A stretch of DNA of 64,000 nucleotides from Crotalaria pallida (Eukaryota > Streptophyta > Magnoliopsida > Fabales > Fabaceae). The DNA is taken from assembly GCA_037953625.1 (NCBI GenBank), contig CM075650.1:43838206-43902205 (forward strand). The letters run 5' to 3'. How positions within the stretch are numbered: the first letter of the stretch is position 1; every line of letters begins with the position of its first letter. Below are positions 50,276 through 61,579 of the stretch, in pieces. The position numbers were made by a program, and so were the translations under genes. The notes under the pieces were generated by a model. That model did not search any database and was not told the DNA's origin. It saw only the letters and a program-made list of their open reading frames with translations.

Positions 50276-53200
50276 TTGAAATTAGGAAATTATGCTTGAT
50301 TTTTGATACCTGGATTTAATTAAAAATCATATGAAATATATATATATATATGAATATATATATATACGTGACATATATGTATATATTATATATATACCAA
50401 TGTTTTCCCTAGCTTATTTAAATGAAATATTTTAATATAAAGTATTTGATTTAAATGATCTTAGAAGATGAAATGCCTTTTGATGGATTAGAATATCCTA
50501 TCTTTAGAAATTCATATATTTTAAACCGTACGTCGAAAAATTTCAAATGATATGTCAAAACGATCGTATCGAAATCTAGATTATGAAAATGTAAAACTTT
50601 GATTTTTATTTTATAGTTTTCGAAATTTTATCACTGCTACAATAGTAAACGAATTTTTGAGTTTTAAGTATGAATGTATGGTTTTAATGCATTAAATAAC
50701 CTTTTGACTCAAGTATATTTTATTTTTAGAATAAAAATACATTTCTGAAATTGTATAATGTACAATTATTTAAATAAAGTGTATTTTCGTATTTTTTTTT
50801 CTTATTTTAAATATTTGAAAAGCTTAGGAAGTGTATTTTGAAGGAAATGACCTTAGGACTTCAAAAATTCATAACTTTCAAACCGTAAGTCCAAAAATTA
50901 TAAACTTTATATGAAAACGATCGTATTAAAACTTAGTATCTTAAAATGTAAAAATAAAATTTTTATTTTAATGCTTACGAAAATTTTTGTACAGTAGGTA
51001 GAAAATCAAATTTTGATAGTTAATATGATTGGATAATTATGTAGGCACCTCCACAATGAACCAATGAAAAATTTTCTCTCCTATTTTAATATACATGTAC
51101 CGTCCAAAATAAGGTAGAAAGAGGGGAAGAATAGTTCTGAAGTTTGTGAGAATAAACCATGAATTAAAAGGCTTTAAGAATCAACAAAATCCCATTTAAT
51201 GTTAGTTCATGTTCCAAGTAGTGTTTGAAATTTTTTGACTAAGACTTGATGATGGGGACCGAAAATTTTAGTCTGAAAATTGAGGGAAATGGATCACTTC
51301 AACACCTATAAATAGATAGCCTTAGTTCCCACATTTTTCACACACAAACCTTGATAGTTTCACCAGAGAAAAAAAATAAAATTCTAAGAGAAAATTGAGA
51401 GAGAGGGATGAGTAAGCTAGGATGAAGGGAGGATTAGCTTTATTGCTTGAAGTTTTCTAAAAAGCTTAAGGAGTAGAGGTAACCCAAAATCACTTATTTA
51501 TTTAATCTCTTTTTAAGTTGTTTTGTTGTTATTATTGAATAAAAAACTTCTAAATTCTTCTATAGTTAAAGTTCTAAATTTTCCTTTTCATTTTAAAGTT
51601 ATTTTTGAATATGTGAAGTTGTTCTTAAGTCATATGAATTAAGAATGAGAAAAGGGACACAAAAAGGGTGTTTAAAGGGATTTATCTCCCCTTTTCTTTA
51701 ATTCTTAAGATGACTAAAAGTTTTGATGAGTTTGAATAATTTAATTTCTGAGTTTATTTTAATTCTTAGAACATAAGGATTATGGAGAATTTTGTATGAG
51801 CAAATAAGTTTTTATTCATTGTCTTTTAATTGTTTTTGGTTTCTTTGTTTTAAGGAATGAAAAAGAAATAAGTAAATAGCAATGGAAAAACTAATAATTT
51901 CTAATATATATATATGTGTGTGTGTGTGTAAACCGTGACCTATAATAATTTAAGGATTGATTTGTGTATTTTAGTATGTATATTGTATTGTTGTTTAATA
52001 AAACAAAAGAGAATGGAAAAGAATAAAAAGATTAAAATATATTTTTATTTTTGGTTTTCTGGACCGTGTATGTATGCATATATATTGTATGATAATTGTT
52101 GCTATTTCATGTGTATTTGAGTTATAATTAAGTCCCTAAAAAGAATGAAAACAAATAAGTATTTTTCCTTGAAGTAGAAATGAAATGAAAATGATTTAAA
52201 GGAACTAAAAATAATTTTTAGAAATAAAATAAATTCTGGAAAATTTTGATGTTCTTGAAGTATATGGAATTATATGTTATTAAATTTTTATGTAATTGTT
52301 ATTGTTTGATTGTATTTGATTTTCTTTTGTTTGGATTTAAGTTAAATAAGAACAATGAATTAGGATAATAAACAAAAATGAAATTTCTGGAAATATAATA
52401 AATATAAGTAGGCCGTGAGGCCTATGATCCTTATTTTAAAGTAATTTTTGTAATTTGTTTGTTGTTTGATGTGTAGTTAAATTATAGTTTATTGTTTAAA
52501 AGAAATAGGAACAACTAGTAGTTGTTATAAACTTATAAGAACATGTATTTTTGATTAATTGTATGAGTATGTGGTTGATGCGTTTAAAAATGTTAGTTGC
52601 TGAAAAAAAAGAATTATTTTCTAAAAGAGATCTATTTTATATTTTGTTAATGATTAAAACTCTTATTTTTAGTATACAAAAGGATGTAATTATATTATAT
52701 AGATGCTTTAGGAATTAAAAATATTTTTCTGATATTTTTATATGCTAGTCGAATTTTAGAGAAAAAGGAATTAAACTAATTAAAATTTTCTAATTGATTT
52801 GATGATTGCTTTAGTATGTTTATGGAATGTATTACATGTTTTTATGGAAAAGATTAATTTTGAAAGTCTAATTTTAATTCTGGAAATTTAAGTTTTATTC
52901 TAAAAAAATTAATTAGTCAAGACCCCAAATGATTATTTTTAAGGGTATTAATGATACTTTGTCTGTATGTGCAATTTTAATGTAGAAACAAATAGAAATG
53001 AGTGTTTTTGATTGATTAATTTGATTTTATAGAAAAAATAATTTGCTGACCAGAAATTATAAATAATGAAAAAGTAATATTTTATTTGAAATAATAGTGT
53101 TTTAAAGTTTGTAGCATAAGTAGGAATTGTGCATAATTGTGTATGATTTTTTGGATTGTTTTACTTGAACTTATTGAAGTAATGCAACTTTTCTGTGGCT

Positions 53201-54219
53201 GTACAGCAGATGCAACTATTTTATTTTGTTTAATTTTGTCATTTTATTATAGTAGAAGTTGTAATAAGAATTTAGGAAGAAACGGCATGTGTTTTCGATT
53301 TTCTGTTTGAGAGAAATTGAATTTTTAAGTTTAGATATGCATGCTGTCCAAAAACTAGAAAAATGTATGATATTCATGTTATGAGTTGTTCTTGAATGAT
53401 TAAATATATGCCAATCTTGTAGTATAAGTATTTAGGATTAAAAAGTAGATTTTAAAAGTAATTAGGCTACTGTCCAGAATTGTTTTGAATGTGAAGATAT
53501 AATATTTAAATGTCAAGTAGATAATAGGACGTGTATGTGGTGTATAGGAAAAAGTAGATCAATTTTTAGGGTTATAGTTTAAGAGAAAAATGAGTTTAAA
53601 GTTTGTATGTGAGTACTGTACAACTCTGATAAATTGATTTAAGTAATTACAAAAATGATTTTTATGTATGTGTGTGTTTGGGTATGGTTATCATATTGTT
53701 TGAATTTAGTAAATAAGAAGTGGGTTGTGTTTTGATATAAAAATATAATGTTAAGAGTTCTAGGCAAGTTATAGTATTTCATTAGATAAGTAAATGTATG
53801 CTATGAATATTGTTGTCTAATTGATGCAATACTTTTCTAAATAATCTATATGTAACTATTTTTATAAGTTATGACTATTTTTGAGTTATAATTCTTAGTT
53901 CTTTGAAAATAGAGGTTAGAACTTTAATTTGATGAAAATTGTGAGTAAGTGCAATTTGTTTGAGTGGCTGTCCAGATTTGTTTTATATTGACCTTAGTAG
54001 TATGTCTATAAGATTTAAGGTGAATTGAAATAATTTAAGTGCTGCCCATAATTGAATAAGTGTGGAAAAAATTACTTTCTTAAGCTTAATTTCATTTTTA
54101 GAATCTGGATGTGAATCTTTTAGTAGGAAATTGAAAAGAATGAATTTTTGGGTAACTGTGAAGTAATGCAACTTTATTTCGTGCTGCTGTCCAGAAAAGA
54201 TTTTCATATAGTTGCATGA
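50231..54219 (+). repeat. AT-rich LTR-like element inserted in gag
   Basis: Starts TGTGAGACCCACAATTTT, a common LTR start in legume Ty3/gypsy elements. It is very AT-rich, with no ORF above about 75 codons. Recurrent words include CTGTCCAGA-like and GCAACTTT, and the phrases AACCGTA-GTC-AAAAATT and AAAACGATCGTAT occur twice (50525-50575 and 50880-50930). It resumes after the inserted Tat element at 63616 and runs off the window. Identity beyond 'probable long LTR' is unknown. Confidence 0.5.
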
Positions 54220-54770
54220 TGTGGTGGACTCGGCCTAGCCGAGGTCCTCAAACCACCTCGCCGAAGTCCTGAGGACCCTTCAGGAGGCCTTCTAAGCGCT
54301 TGGCCGAGCTCAATGCTCAACGGCCGAACAGATGCCAGATACAGGCCGACCTCGTGTTCCCATCCAGGTCCGACACCTCCCCGAGTCCGACATATAGGAC
54401 ATGATGACGTCCCCCTTCCTTATCCACAAGGACAGCTCACAACCTTATCCACAAGGACAGCTCACAACCTTATCCGCAAGGACAGCCTATCCACTCCTAG
54501 CTCAGTACAGGTTGGCCCTACTTGGGCCTAAAGCAAGCCCATTAGGGCAACCAGCTCCCCCCTATAAGTAGCTCCGTACTACATGGGGCTCAGGTACGTC
54601 CTCTAACCCTAATTGCCATCCTCACACACCAGTGATTAGGGTTGCTTCTTGGCTCTTTCCTTTAGCCATCTGAGGACTTCCCCCAAACATCACAGATCAA
54701 CCCTAGACAGAGGTACCTTTGAAGGTCATCTCCTACACCCTTGGAGGTCCTCACCGTCTAGGACATCACA
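54220..54770 (+). repeat. Tat 5' LTR
   Basis: TGTGGTGGACTC...GGACATCACA, 551 bp. It contains three 25-bp units (TATCCACAAGGACAGCTCAC...) at 54421-54490 and a CCCCCTATAAGTAGC promoter core at about 54559-54573. Confidence 0.93.
54563..54570 (+). promoter_or_regulatory. TATA box of Tat LTR
   Basis: TATAAGTA, present also in the 3' LTR and in the older Tat LTR at 37643. Confidence 0.55.
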
Positions 54771-56160
54771 TTGGCGCCGTCTGTGGGGAAAGATAAACTT
54801 CAACCCCACTCAGAAGATTCTACCATGTCTGAAGCTCAACCGAATCAGAAAAGGAGGAGGAAATGCTCTGGGAGAATCCCGCCAGCTGAAGACCTGCGGT
54901 CGCACCTTGGGGTTAGCTGGGCAGCAAGGTCCCCACCACCCCCCTCCTTACCCACCGTCACTATCGTCGCATCAAAACACCATTCAAGCCTCAGCTCCTG
55001 ATGGTTCCCAACAACATCCAAGAAATTTGGTTATACAGGATCTGTTCAAAATACCGGCAAACTTCCGGGTGGACACTATCTCTGGAGGTTTCGCCGGTGG
55101 CGGCGAAAGGAAGTCGGAAAGGAGAAGGTATGTTCAGCAAGTGTTAGCCGTTCGCCACAAGCCTATGGGTAAGAAACCATCCCGGAACATCCCAATCAGT
55201 TTCTCTGATGAGGATCTAGGAGATATCATCCCGGATCACAATGACCCAATGGTGATCGCAGCCATGATTAGCAACTTCGAAGTCGCCCGAGTTCTCGTTG
55301 ACCAGGGGAGCTCGACCGACATTCTTTTTCTCCACACATTTCAAGCATTAAAACTAAGATCCGCCGACCTCGTACATTTTGAAGGGCATCTTATCAGCTT
55401 CACGGGCGAGACAATACGCCCCCTTGGAGCCATCCTCCTCCCGGTGACCTTGGGCAAACTACCTTCGGCCCGAACGGAGTTTATTAAGTTTTTGGTAATT
55501 GACTATGAATCCCCCTACAATGTGATACTGGGACGAACCTGCCTTCAAGCCTTTGGAGCAGTGGTCTCAACAGTTCACCTAGTAATGAAATTCGTTGGTT
55601 TTGACGACAACCTTGTCACCGTCAAAGCTGACCAGCCCAAAGCCCGACTATGCTACAACGCGAGTCTACGGGAAAGTAAGAAAAAGCAAGAAGAACTCTC
55701 GGGTCCGACACTAGCCAAAGGGAAGGTCCTTTTGGCCGAGTTGGACGTCCGGGCTGAACAAGATGACCTCAGACTGTCTCCTCAAGGAGAGTGGTTGGCA
55801 GTTCCCATCGATCCCGCCGACCCCAGCAGAACTGTCAAGGTGGGTGCCGACCTCCCTAAGGATGTACAGGAGGAAATCATCGCACTATTGCGAGCTAATT
55901 TGGACCTGTTCGCCTGGACCTCGGCCGATATGCCGGGGATCGACCCGAACTTTATCTGTCACAGGCTCAGTGTAGACCCGAAAGCAAGGCTGGTGGCGCA
56001 GAAAATGAGACGGGTCGGAACTGAGAAGGCAAGAGTTATCCAGGAAAAGGTGTCCGAGTTGCTCGAAGCCGGGTTTATAAAAGAAGTCCCATACGCCGAA
56101 TGGTTACACCGACCTCAACAAAGCCTGCCCCAAGGACCAATATCCACTGCCGATTATTGA
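54649..56160 (+). pseudogene. Tat gag remnant, protease and RT start
   Basis: A 503-codon frame that opens inside the LTR, so its first 40 codons are not coding. A separate frame starts at the ATG near 54824 with a basic KRRRK leader and is lost soon after. Readable pol-type sequence starts at about 55060 (DTISGGFAGGGERKSER), followed by the aspartic protease with DQGSS at 55300-55314 and the ILGRTCLQAFGAV flap region. RT then begins (SADMPGIDPNFICHRL, then SELLEAGFIKEV). At about 56103 the frame goes off: the RT segment between the GFIKEV block and the next palm motif is missing and the frame shifts. Only about 0.5 kb separates LTR and protease, so capsid is absent. Confidence 0.85.
54771..54788 (+). 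other. Tat primer binding site
   Basis: TTGGCGCCGTCTGTGGGG directly after the LTR end. TGGCGCC is the usual start of Tat/Athila primer sites; I do not assign the tRNA. Confidence 0.75.
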
Positions 56161-56236
56161 CCAGCTCGTCGATAATTCGGCAGGTTACCAATTGTTATCA
56201 TTCACTGATGCATATTCGGGATATAACTAGATCCCT

Positions 56237-58915
56237 ATGTATCCCCCTGATCAAGATAAGACCACATTCACGACCGGAAAGGCAACTTACTGTTACACCG
56301 TCATGCCTTTCGGCCTTAAGAATGCTGGCGCAACCTATCAAAGGATGATGAATAAAGTTTTTGACGGGATCATTGGCGCTACCATGGAAGTTTACATTGA
56401 CGACATGATCACAAAGAGTAAGAAAAGGGAAGACCATGCCAAGGACCTAACCACGGTCCTGGAAAGGGTAAGAACCCATAGGATGAGGTTGAATCCGGAG
56501 AAGTGTACTTTCGGAGTCCCCGTTGGCGCTTTCCTCGGGTTCATGCTCTTCGAGAGAGGAATCGAAGCAAACCCCGACAAATGCCGTGCTATACTGGAGA
56601 TGAAAAGCCCTACCGACCTCAGAGGGGTGCAACAATTAACTGGCAGGATGGCGACTCTGTCTAGATTTCTTCCTCAAGCTGCTAAAAAGGCCTTACCCTG
56701 GTACCAACTTTTGAAAAAGGGCACAACTTTCAATTGGGATCAGGACTGTGAAGCCTCTTTCCTTGCTCTGAAAGAATACCTCTCTTCCCCTCCAGTTCTC
56801 TCCAGCCCCCGTGAGGGGGAGAACCTCTTTATTTACCTCTCCGTTGGGGAGTCAGCCCTTAGCTTCGTGTTGGTTCGAGATGAGGGTCGGAGTGAATTCC
56901 CCGTTTATTTCATAAGCCGAGCTCTCCAGGGCCCCGAGCTTCGGTATTCCAAGATTGAGAAATTTGCATTCTGTCTTATCCTGGCTGCACGGCGGTTACG
57001 ACAATATTTTCAAAGCCACCCTATCGTCGTACGAACCGCCCAGCCCATTAAACAAGTTCTGCAAAAGCCCGACCTCGCGGGGAGAATGATGGCCTGGTCA
57101 ATCGAACTGTCCGAGTTCGACATCTCCTATAAACCGAGGAAGGCAATCAAGTCACAAGTGTTAGCAGATTTTGTGTCCGAGTTTACAGAGCCCCACCAAA
57201 GCTCTAGCTCGGATATTTGGGTAATATATGTTGACGGTTCAAGCAATCAAAAGGGTGCAGGAGCTGGAGTTATTTTGGAAAACGCGGAAGGACTCAGCAT
57301 CGAGTATTCCCTGAAGTTCGAGTTTCTAACTTCGAATAATCAGGCCGAGTACGAGGCAGTCATTGCTGGCCTCCGCATGGCCAAAGAGCTCGGTGCGTCC
57401 GAAGTTCAAGTTATGAGCGACTCCCAATTGGTGGTTTCCCAAGTTGTTGGGGACTACCAAGCCAAGGAACCCATCCTGCAGAAATATCTCGACAAAGTTA
57501 AATCCCTCGCTCTCGATTTTGAAAAATTTTCCATCACCCATATCCCCCGCAGTTCAAATTCCCGAGCCGATGTTCTTTCCAAGTTGGCAAGCACAAAAGG
57601 CGGAGGGAATAATAAAAGCCTCATTCAAGAGCAAATCGCAACCCCAAGCGTAGTAATGGCCATTTCGGTATCGCCGAACTGGATGCACCCGATCAGGGCG
57701 TACCTCGAACATGGAATACTCCCTGCCGATCAAAAGGAAGCAAAGAAACTTAAGAGAAAAGCAACTGAGTATGTTATTATTGATGAAGTCCTTTATAGGA
57801 GAGGAATGTCATCTCCACTCCTCCGATGTCTTACCTCCGAGGAAGCTCAGGAGACCTTGAACGAGGTCCATGGAGGAATTGGGAGCCATCACGTCGGAGG
57901 AAAATCCTTGGCGAGAAAGATACTAAGGGCCGGATATTTCTGGCCAACCTTAGTAATGGATTCCATTAACCATGTTCGACGATGTCCTCAATGCCAATTC
58001 TTCAGTGATGTTTACCAGAAACCGTCCGAGGAGCTCCACTCTCTAGCCTCCCCCTGGCCTTTCAGCATGTGGGGGATGGACATTGTGGGACAGTTCCCAA
58101 CGGCTCCAGGCCAACTAAAATTCATCGTGGTAGCAATAGACTACTTCACCAAATGGATCGAAGCTGAGCCCCTAGCAACCATCACTTCGGCAAGGATCCA
58201 TAAGTTTTTCATAAAACAAGTCATCTCCCGTTTCGGCCTTCCTCTCACATTGATCACCGACAACGGCAGTCAATTCGCCGCCAACAACTTCCAGATATTA
58301 GCTGAGAGTCTCGGGATCTCCCATTGTTTTTCCTCGGTTGAGCACCCCCAGACTAATGGCCAAGCAGAAGCCGCCAACCGAGCTATCGTTGCCGGCCTCA
58401 AGAAGAGAATCACACAGGCCAAAGGAGCATGGGCCGATCTTCTACCCGAGGTCCTCTGGTCAATCAAGACCACGGTTCAGTCCTCAACCGGAGAAACCCC
58501 CTTCAGACTCACCTATGGTTGTGATGCGGTCATCCCCATCGAACGAAGAATTCATACCTTCCGAATGAGGGACAGACCCGAGGAGGAAAAAAGAAAATTG
58601 ATAAAAGAAAACTTGATTTTGGCCGAGGAGATCCGGGACGCCGCTTCTGCTCGGGAAAAGAAAGGGAAAGAAAGGCAAGCCAAGCAGTATAACAAAGCGG
58701 TACAACCCAGGTCTTTTGAGGTCGGCGATCTCGTTCTTAGGAGGGCCGACATCGGTCTTAAAAACCGAAGAGACGGGAAATTTGCTCAAAACTGGGAAGG
58801 GCCCTACAGAGTCATCTCAAAAACACACTCTGGGGCATATAGACTAGAAACCCTTGAAGGGGCTGAGCTTAAAAATTCTTGGAACATGGCAAAATTGAGA
58901 ACCTACTTCAGCTAG
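56237..58915 (+). CDS. Tat pol: RT, RNase H, aRNase H, integrase
   Basis: 892 codons without a stop. RT palm with MPFGLKNAGATYQ and YIDDM (53-57). First RNase H at about 170-315, where the usual TDAS-type start is replaced by YLSVG, so a catalytic Asp is lost. Second RNase H at about 325-455 with YVDGSS (D332), NQAEYEA (E371), SDSQ (D395) and RAD (D445), all four acidic residues present. Integrase zinc finger at about 545-590 ending CPQC, catalytic core with D615, D675 (TDNGSQF) and E711, and a GDLVL/WEGPYRV C-terminal module. These would copy the RNA and insert the DNA. The N-terminal RT lies in another frame upstream, and a TAG replaces a Gln-type codon at about 56227-56229, so the full polyprotein is not made. 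Confidence 0.93.
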   Translation: MYPPDQDKTTFTTGKATYCYTVMPFGLKNAGATYQRMMNKVFDGIIGATMEVYIDDMITKSKKREDHAKDLTTVLERVRTHRMRLNPEKCTFGVPVGAFLGFMLFERGIEANPDKCRAILEMKSPTDLRGVQQLTGRMATLSRFLPQAAKKALPWYQLLKKGTTFNWDQDCEASFLALKEYLSSPPVLSSPREGENLFIYLSVGESALSFVLVRDEGRSEFPVYFISRALQGPELRYSKIEKFAFCLILAARRLRQYFQSHPIVVRTAQPIKQVLQKPDLAGRMMAWSIELSEFDISYKPRKAIKSQVLADFVSEFTEPHQSSSSDIWVIYVDGSSNQKGAGAGVILENAEGLSIEYSLKFEFLTSNNQAEYEAVIAGLRMAKELGASEVQVMSDSQLVVSQVVGDYQAKEPILQKYLDKVKSLALDFEKFSITHIPRSSNSRADVLSKLASTKGGGNNKSLIQEQIATPSVVMAISVSPNWMHPIRAYLEHGILPADQKEAKKLKRKATEYVIIDEVLYRRGMSSPLLRCLTSEEAQETLNEVHGGIGSHHVGGKSLARKILRAGYFWPTLVMDSINHVRRCPQCQFFSDVYQKPSEELHSLASPWPFSMWGMDIVGQFPTAPGQLKFIVVAIDYFTKWIEAEPLATITSARIHKFFIKQVISRFGLPLTLITDNGSQFAANNFQILAESLGISHCFSSVEHPQTNGQAEAANRAIVAGLKKRITQAKGAWADLLPEVLWSIKTTVQSSTGETPFRLTYGCDAVIPIERRIHTFRMRDRPEEEKRKLIKENLILAEEIRDAASAREKKGKERQAKQYNKAVQPRSFEVGDLVLRRADIGLKNRRDGKFAQNWEGPYRVISKTHSGAYRLETLEGAELKNSWNMAKLRTYFS

Positions 58916-59736
58916 GTTTACCTCAGGTGTTATCGGCTGCCCCAGTTAAAAGTTTAAATTTTATCTTCATAATTTTATCTTCATTTCTATTTAATATTTC
59001 GCACTTACTTTTCCTAATCATGCTCTCATTTTCCACGTGGGGACATACCCACCTTCTCAATCTATAAGCAATGTACTCATGGTAATTAATGAAAAGTACA
59101 AACTTGCTCATACTCAAGTGCCACAGTTTTATATACGTACGTACTAGCTTCTCATTTAGCACTAGCCACCTAAATGTTGCATGGCGCTATGCACAGCCAA
59201 CGTCTCCCAGATAAGATCGGCTCATATGCACAGTGTACAAGGGATACCCGATAAAGAACAGACTGCTGTGAAATGTTTATACATAGCTTCACTCAGCACT
59301 CTCTTTTACATCGGGGCCGAGGACACCCACTTCGGCTAAAGTGGGTAGATCCGAGTTCCCTACCGTATGCACTTATATACAGTACCTTTATTCAGAGGAA
59401 AACTTATAAGATTACTGCACTTACTGAGTCGTCCGAGTTTAACATTGGTAAGTTTTAAATCCGATCAAATCCAAATACAACAAGTTGACAAAAAACTTGT
59501 ATCCTCAAAGGTAGTTCTACTTAGTTATTTAAAAATGACCTCGGACTCTATACGAATGCAACAAGTTAGAATAAAAACTTGCATAGACTGATAGTATGCA
59601 ACAATTTGAAACTGGAAAGAACTTGCATAAGAACAAAATGTTGTACACAATAAAGTTAAATACAATCCAACACTGTCAAACATGTTACAAAAAACATTGA
59701 CAAGTCATAAATCACAAGCTGCCCAGCATAAGGGAC
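58916..59736. other. Spacer between Tat integrase and accessory gene
   Basis: No ORF with a recognisable domain. It should include the 3' end of the antisense transcript. Confidence 0.5.
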
Positions 59737-61579
59737 TTACGCTGCTTCATCTTCGACATCAGATAGGACAACCGAGTTCGAGTTGAACTCCTCATCTGCC
59801 TTCTCCACCAAAGGGTCGGGCAGGTTCTCCTTGGGTTGGTTTAGGTCGACTTCAAGCCCGTCCTTGTCATAATCGACCATTTTCCCACCCTCTACCCCGA
59901 AACCAGCAGAGGCGCCAAGGTACCGTATTTGGAGCCCTTGGTTCAGGTGCAGAATCTGCTCTATCGCGCTGGTAAAAACTTTACCCGCCGCCCTCTCAAG
60001 GTTGAAATCCGCTTCACGTGCGGCTACTTTGTGTTTAAGAGCTTGAGCGGCTCTTCTCTTCAACAGTGTTCTCACCTTCTCTATCTCGGCTAGCCCTTCT
60101 TGCCGACCTGCCCCTTTTGCAACCGCCGTCGCCCGGGCCAGGGCCTCCTCCTGACTCTTTCGGAGCTCCTCTAACTTCTGCCGGTGCTCCTCCTTTAACT
60201 CGGCCAACTTTTGCTCAGCCGAGTTTTTATTCTCCCTCAGCTCCGCCACCTCCGCCGCCATATCAGACCGGGCCTTCTTCCTGGCCGGCGACACGCCTTC
60301 CGCAACGTCATCGACGACATCGGCCAACACATTGAAAAAGTTAGTCGACCTTCTTAAATGATAAGCCAACCCTTCGGCCGTCTTCTTCCATTCAGCCCCC
60401 GACATCTTCACAAGCGACTCTTTAACCGAGGGCTTAGTAGTAGGAGTTGTTGGCCTTGGGGCACCAGCAACTTGGACAGGCTCGGTACTGGGAGAGGGAG
60501 GCTGAGGAGGGGACGAGGTAGCGATCACCGCAGGCTGAGTAGAATGTGGTAGAGCGGAGTCGGCTGACGTCGTCTCGGCCGCCGCGACATCCGTGGAAGT
60601 GCTCTCCGACTTCTTCCTTTTGCGACTCAGTGCAACCTTCAACGCCTTAGACGACATCGCTGACCAATATTCCTCTGCAAACAAAAAAGAAGAGACGAAG
60701 ACAAATAAAAAAAAAGTGTGTTTGTATACATATTTTTGCAAGTCACAAGAGCGAGGTTAACTACCAATTTTGGCTAATACGTCATTGTCGGAACACTTCA
60801 TAAAAACCCCAATATCAAGTTGGAATTTTCGAGCTTGATATTCATTTTGAAAGTGATGGACTGTGGCAGCCTCGTCCGCATCAAGAGTCGCGCCCGACCA
60901 CCTTTGTGGAGTACCAAGGTGGCGGTCAAAGAACTCCGAGGTCCACTCTAGGGGAAACCTCGGACCCGTCTCGTCCCGGAACCAAGGTCGGCCAGCACCC
61001 ACAAATTTATACTTGAAGAACCTGGGTTTAAAGTGCTTCCAGGATTCCGTAAACATCCCGAAGAGCCCACAGCGAGCTCGGGCTTTGGCCGATACCCAAA
61101 GTCGCCCAGTGACCCCATCTTTGTTATTGATGAACGGGTTGTACATCCACAGAAAAAGTCGGACTATGCATACTAATTCCTTGGCCCGACAATATTTCTG
61201 AAACGCCCTCAAGAATGACCAAGTGTTGGGGTGGAGTTGCAAGGGAGCTAGGCCGAGCTCTTTCAGAACCCCCATCTCAAGGTCAGTAAACGGCAAGGTA
61301 ACGCCAAGGTTGTGAATTAAATCGGCATAAAAAAAAGAAGGAGTTGACATCGGTCTTGGTGCAAATTCGGTCATTCGCCGAACAGGGAAGAACTTCGTAA
61401 GAAGTACCAGCGGCGTCGCCCGAACAGGGTAATATAACTCTCTTCACGTCGGAGATTTTATCCTCGGAATCTAGATTAGACCGCACTCCCTTCGGCTCCA
61501 CGTCGACCCATAGATATTGGTCGGCATCGGTGGGCGCAGGATACAGCTCAGGTCGGCTCACGCATCTCCGGGACGGCAT
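59737..61579 (-). CDS. Tat antisense accessory gene, spliced
   Basis: Antisense to pol, between integrase and 3' LTR. Exons: 61579 to 60765, and 60674 to 59737, joined by a 90-nt intron (60675-60764) with a GTAGTT donor and TTTGCAG acceptor in phase. The upstream exon encodes the PF04195-like 'putative gypsy type transposon' domain (LGVTLPFTDLEMGVLKELGL then APLQLHPNTWSFLRAFQ; later WSFLRAF, RARCGLFGMF and PRFPLEW). The second exon has a basic SRKRKKSES nuclear-localisation-like motif, a Pro/Ser/Thr-rich linker, a coiled coil (about VAELRENKNSAEQKL onward) and an acidic C-terminus. The Grande element carries a comparable gene for a nuclear protein. The 5' exon is split by a one-base shift in a run of eight A (61329-61336). 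Function unknown. Confidence 0.75.
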
